20,076 nucleotides of DNA from Verrucomicrobia bacterium UBA3761 (lineage in GTDB: Bacteria > Verrucomicrobiota > Kiritimatiellia > RFP12 > UBA1067): positions 1 to 20,076 of the forward strand of contig DFGB01000014.1 in assembly GCA_002371135.1 (NCBI GenBank), written 5' to 3'. Positions 17,494 to 20,076 of the stretch are shown piece by piece (the first letter of the stretch is position 1; each line of letters opens with the position of its first letter). The translations under genes were made by a program, and so were the position numbers. The notes below the pieces were generated by a model, which saw nothing but the letters and a program-made list of their open reading frames with translations, was not told the DNA's origin and did not search any database.

Positions 17494-17523
17494 TTGACCC
17501 GTTGCCCTCATTTATGGTATAAT
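17494..17523 (+). promoter_or_regulatory. sigma70-type promoter of yceD-rpmF-plsX
   Basis: TTGACC (17494-17499), an 18-base spacer and a perfect TATAAT (17518-17523) lie just 9 bases before the ATG of yceD. The -35 hexamer, spacer length and distance to the start codon nearly duplicate those of the divergent promoter at 17164-17193. The mRNA would be leaderless or nearly so. Confidence 0.8.
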
Positions 17524-17532
17524 AAGCGTCCT

Positions 17533-17967
17533 ATGTGCGAAAAGCTCGTTATCGACACGGCCCGAATCGACGAAAAAGGCGAGACCTTTGAAGGCGAAGT
17601 GGACTGCGTCGACATTGACGAAACCTACGTGAAACCCTTCGGGGGCGTGAGATACCGCCTCTACGTGCAGGTATTCGGGAAGGAGGTTCTGGCCAAGGGA
17701 CACCTTGAGCAGGACTTCGACCTCGTATGCAGCCGGTGCGGGAAGGATTTCGACACGACGGTGAAAGTCGACGACTTTCTCGCGTCTCTGGAACTCGGGG
17801 ACGGGGGGACGGAAGTCGATTTGACCGACGAAGTTCGCCAAAGCGTGCTTTTGGAGCTGCCGGCGTATCCGGTGTGCGACGAAGCGTGCGAAGGGCTCGC
17901 CGAGGCGGCAGAGGAGCCGCAGGACGAGCGTTGGAACGCGCTGGACGCACTGAAAGATGTCAGATAG
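17533..17967 (+). CDS. yceD: DUF177 (YceD-type) protein
   Basis: From the ATG at 17533 the product has 144 residues: MCEKLVIDTARIDEKG, then LEQDFDLVCSRCGKDFDTTVKV, and near the end LPAYPVCDEACEGL. The two Cys pairs (C-x2-C and C-x3-C) and the placement directly before rpmF identify the DUF177 family, implicated in 23S rRNA/large-subunit assembly and, in some bacteria, in controlling rpmF. The frame is open upstream to 17395, but that stretch covers the promoter and 22-bp repeats, so the internal start is preferred. No Shine-Dalgarno sequence is present; the promoter's TATAAT lies 9 bases upstream. rpmF follows after 15 bases. Confidence 0.9.
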   Translation: MCEKLVIDTARIDEKGETFEGEVDCVDIDETYVKPFGGVRYRLYVQVFGKEVLAKGHLEQDFDLVCSRCGKDFDTTVKVDDFLASLELGDGGTEVDLTDEVRQSVLLELPAYPVCDEACEGLAEAAEEPQDERWNALDALKDVR

Positions 17968-17982
17968 TAAAGGAGCAGAAAA

Positions 17983-18156
17983 ATGGCTAGTCCGAAGAAC
18001 AAGAAGTCCAAAATGCGCAAGCGCCAGAGGGTTGCCCAGCTGGAGAAGCCGATTCTCGCGCAGGTTTCGACGTGCCCGAAGTGCGGCGCGGCGAAGAGAG
18101 CGCATCGTGCGTGCCCCAAGTGCGGCGAATACAACGGCCACACGGTGGCGGTCTGA
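17983..18156 (+). CDS. rpmF: 50S ribosomal protein L32 (zinc-binding form)
   Basis: This short gene encodes 57 residues, MASPKNKKSKMRKRQRVAQLEK, then the zinc ribbon with Cys31/Cys34 (TCPKCG) and Cys44/Cys47 (ACPKCG), ending GEYNGHTVAV. That is the classic C+ form of L32, an essential large-subunit protein near the peptidyl-transferase region. AAAGGAG lies 8-9 bases before the ATG. It sits between yceD and plsX, the conserved cluster order across bacteria. Confidence 0.97.
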   Translation: MASPKNKKSKMRKRQRVAQLEKPILAQVSTCPKCGAAKRAHRACPKCGEYNGHTVAV

Positions 18157-18266
18157 CAGGTTCGGGGTTCTTGGCCTTGCGCGCGGAGGCGGAGTCCTGA
18201 GAATGGATTTCCGCCGCCGGCGTCCGGCCCGCCATCCTCAACCTCCACCCCTCAACTTTTACCCTT

Positions 18267-19322
18267 ATGGTTAGGATTGCACTAGACGCCATGGGGGGCG
18301 ATCACGCTCCCAAGCAGATTGTAGTCGGGGCCGTAGAGGCCGCGTGCGCATTGGACGACGTGAAGATTCTCCTCGTCGGGCAGATGTCTGCCATACAGCG
18401 GGAGATCGATCGTTTTTCCAAAGACCGCAAGCAGCTCGCGCAGCGGGCGATTGAAAAGGGGTCGCTCGCAATCATCCACGCTCCCGACCAGGTGGAGATG
18501 GAGGATGTGCCGGTGGAAGCGGTCCGCAAGAAGAAGGACTGCTCGATCAACGTGGCTATGCGCCTTGTAAAGGAGGGGCGCGCGGATGCGTTCGTCTCCG
18601 CCGGCAACTCCGGCGCCGTCGCCACGAGCGCGATTCTCAACCTCGGCCGCATTCCGGGCGTGAAGCGTCCGGCGATCGCCATGGTCCTTCCCACGAGCTC
18701 CCCCGACCGCCCCCTTCTCCTCCTCGACTCCGGCGCCAACATGGATTGCCATCCCGAATGGCTGGTCCAGTTCGCGCTCATGGGCAACATCTACTCGAAG
18801 GCGGTGCTCGGCCGCGAAAAGCCCGCCATCGGGCTCGTCTCCATCGGCACGGAAGACTGCAAGGGCAACCAGCTCGTGCACGAAACCTACCCTGAGATGA
18901 AAAAGCTCAAAGGGCTGAATTTCGTCGGCAACATCGAGGGGCACGACATTTGCGGCGGGCAGATCGACGTCGCGGTGTGCGACGGATTCGTCGGCAACGT
19001 GATACTCAAGACCGTGGAATCCGTCGCCCATGCGATAAGCGGCTGGCTGAAACGCGAACTCAAGAAGACGCTGTTCCGCAAGATTTGTGCATTGATGCTC
19101 AAGGGTGCGTTCAACGCGCTGAAGAAGCAGATGGACCCGGAGGTCTACGGCGGGGCGCCGCTCTTGGGCGTGCCGGGCGCCGTGATCATCACCCACGGCA
19201 ATTCAACCCACAAGGGCATCTTCTACGCCGTCAAGTCCGGCGTGGCCGCGGCGCGCAACGACGTCGCCGGCCTCGTCGCCAAGGCCATCGCGGAGGCTGG
19301 CGAAGAGGCGAAGGCGGGCTAG
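18267..19322 (+). CDS. plsX: phosphate acyltransferase PlsX
   Basis: PlsX converts acyl-ACP and phosphate to acyl phosphate, the donor for PlsY in phospholipid synthesis; it is a peripheral membrane enzyme. The 351-residue product begins MVRIALDAMGGDHAPK, the family signature. It continues with DAFVSAGNSGAVATSA, LDSGANMDCHPEWLVQFALMG, GLVSIGTEDCKGN, and the late GGAPLLGVPGAVIITHGNS. Length is normal, with a short C-terminal extension rich in Ala/Glu. No Shine-Dalgarno sequence precedes the ATG (context CTTTTACCCTT). The 110-base gap after rpmF contains no promoter that I can support, so it is likely co-transcribed with yceD and rpmF. Confidence 0.97.
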   Translation: MVRIALDAMGGDHAPKQIVVGAVEAACALDDVKILLVGQMSAIQREIDRFSKDRKQLAQRAIEKGSLAIIHAPDQVEMEDVPVEAVRKKKDCSINVAMRLVKEGRADAFVSAGNSGAVATSAILNLGRIPGVKRPAIAMVLPTSSPDRPLLLLDSGANMDCHPEWLVQFALMGNIYSKAVLGREKPAIGLVSIGTEDCKGNQLVHETYPEMKKLKGLNFVGNIEGHDICGGQIDVAVCDGFVGNVILKTVESVAHAISGWLKRELKKTLFRKICALMLKGAFNALKKQMDPEVYGGAPLLGVPGAVIITHGNSTHKGIFYAVKSGVAAARNDVAGLVAKAIAEAGEEAKAG

Positions 19323-19342
19323 AACGGCATGCAGCCTCCACT

Positions 19343-19398
19343 GGCGACCGGGGCTTCCGGGGTCCGGGTCGCCGGAATCCCCAGAGGCGCCGGTCTTT
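19343..19398 (+). promoter_or_regulatory. overlapping alternative stems in the plsX-leuS gap
   Basis: Three mutually exclusive pairings can be drawn. GGCGACC (19343-19349) pairs with GGTCGCC (19367-19373). GGGGCTTCCGG (19350-19360) pairs with CCGGAATCCCC (19372-19382) with one mismatch. GACCGG (19346-19351) pairs with CCGGTC (19390-19395), followed by TTT. This could be an attenuator-like leader of leuS or just a GC-rich repeat. I see no T-box sequence. Confidence 0.35.
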
Positions 19399-19442
19399 GA
19401 ACATCGAAGCATTTTCCGAAAATCCACAACATCTCCCCTTCC

Positions 19443-20076
19443 ATGGACTACAATTTCAGCGCGATAGAGAAAAAATGGCAGAAGTATTGGCTTGAAAACA
19501 AGACTTTCAAGACCGATGCGAAAGACGGTTCGAAGCCGAAGTTCTACTGCCTCGACATGTTCCCGTACCCCTCCGGCGCGGGCCTCCATGTCGGACACCC
19601 GGAAGGCTACACGGCCACCGACATCCTCTGCCGCTACAAGCGCATGAAAGGCTTCAACGTCCTGCATCCCATGGGGTGGGACGCGTTCGGCCTGCCAGCC
19701 GAGCAGTATGCCGTGGAGACGGGCACGCACCCCGCCGTCACGACCGAAAAGAACATCAACCGCTTCCGCGAACAAATCCGCTCGCTCGGCTTCTCCTACG
19801 ACTGGGACCGCGAGGTCAACACGACCGACCCCAAGTATTACCGCTGGACGCAGTGGATATTCGAGCAACTCTACAAAAAGGGCCTCGCGTACGTGGCGGA
19901 GGTGCCTGTGAATTGGTGCCCGGCGCTGGGGACGGTGCTCGCGAACGAAGAGGTTATCGACGGCAAATCCGAACGCGGCGGCCATCCTGTCATCCGCAAG
20001 CCGATGCGCCAGTGGATGCTCAAAATCACCGAATACGCAGAGAGACTGCTGAATGACCTCGACACGCTCGACTGGC
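19443..20076 (+). CDS. leuS: leucyl-tRNA synthetase, 5' part (runs off window)
   Basis: The first 211 codons of the enzyme that charges tRNA-Leu are present. The start MDYNFSAIEKKWQKYWLEN is the standard N-terminus. The class I signature follows as FPYPSGAGLHVGHPEG (HIGH motif as HVGH, residues 49-52). DAFGLPAEQYAVETGTHP, FSYDWDREVNTTDPKYYRWTQWIF and PVNWCPALGTVLANEEVIDG are all typical of LeuRS. The editing domain, KMSKS loop and anticodon domain lie beyond the window edge. No Shine-Dalgarno sequence precedes the ATG (context CTCCCCTTCC). It follows plsX by 120 bases on the same strand. Confidence 0.97.
   Translation, partial: MDYNFSAIEKKWQKYWLENKTFKTDAKDGSKPKFYCLDMFPYPSGAGLHVGHPEGYTATDILCRYKRMKGFNVLHPMGWDAFGLPAEQYAVETGTHPAVTTEKNINRFREQIRSLGFSYDWDREVNTTDPKYYRWTQWIFEQLYKKGLAYVAEVPVNWCPALGTVLANEEVIDGKSERGGHPVIRKPMRQWMLKITEYAERLLNDLDTLDW

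Noticed and set aside
17395..17532. Longer N-terminus of the DUF177 protein starting at 17395
   Set aside because: This stretch contains the last 22-bp repeat unit and a full promoter directly before the ATG at 17533, and the family N-terminus matches the shorter form.
18282..19196. 304-codon minus-strand frame opposite plsX
   Set aside because: It is a shadow of plsX, with no independent support.

Overview
The window looks like a bacterial chromosome segment, GC-rich in its core genes, most plausibly from the PVC group (Verrucomicrobiota / Kiritimatiellota / Lentisphaerota). That placement is inferred. It rests mainly on a protein at 15678-17153 that resembles a family I associate with Verrucomicrobia. 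The other core genes (pyrG, carB, pheT, yceD-rpmF-plsX, leuS) are universal and do not fix the phylum.

Layout. Positions 1-4935 (+): pyrG and carB, translationally coupled by an ATGA overlap, serving pyrimidine nucleotide (and arginine) synthesis. Positions 4889-5410: two GC-rich palindromes that run into the end of carB, then a small minus-strand gene with a good ribosome binding site but no known function. Positions 5430-9895: an AT-richer accessory island. It holds hairpin repeats, a 129-aa orphan ORF, about 700 bases of apparently degenerate DNA, a compact structured-RNA-like segment (about 6907-7138) with its own extended -10 promoter and terminator-like end, and a three-gene restriction-modification operon (TdeIII-like endonuclease, beta-class amino-methyltransferase, Dam-like alpha-class methyltransferase) joined by ATGA overlaps. 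Positions 9896-10165: repeat-rich DNA sharing three sequence modules with the left edge of the island.

Positions 10166-17153 are all minus strand. In transcription order they are: a PVC-type protein carrying a perfectly spaced C2H2 zinc-finger-like motif, pheT, a secreted acidic/lysine-rich protein, a polyprenol-type glycosyltransferase with a GtrA-like membrane domain, and a prepilin peptidase. Positions 17154-17532 form a divergent control region. Two near-identical sigma70-type promoters (TTGACC, 18-bp spacer, TATAAT) point outwards, each only 9-10 bases from an ATG, and between them lie a 7-bp repeat and a 22-bp tandem array. Positions 17533-19322 (+) are yceD (DUF177), rpmF and plsX, the classic ribosome/lipid-synthesis cluster, followed by the 5' part of leuS, which runs off the window.

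The most unusual features are the structured RNA candidate directly upstream of the restriction-modification operon, the 22-bp array between twin leaderless-type promoters, and different short degenerate repeat 'words' at many gene boundaries, some of which supply stop codons. No rRNA, tRNA, CRISPR array or intact transposase was found.
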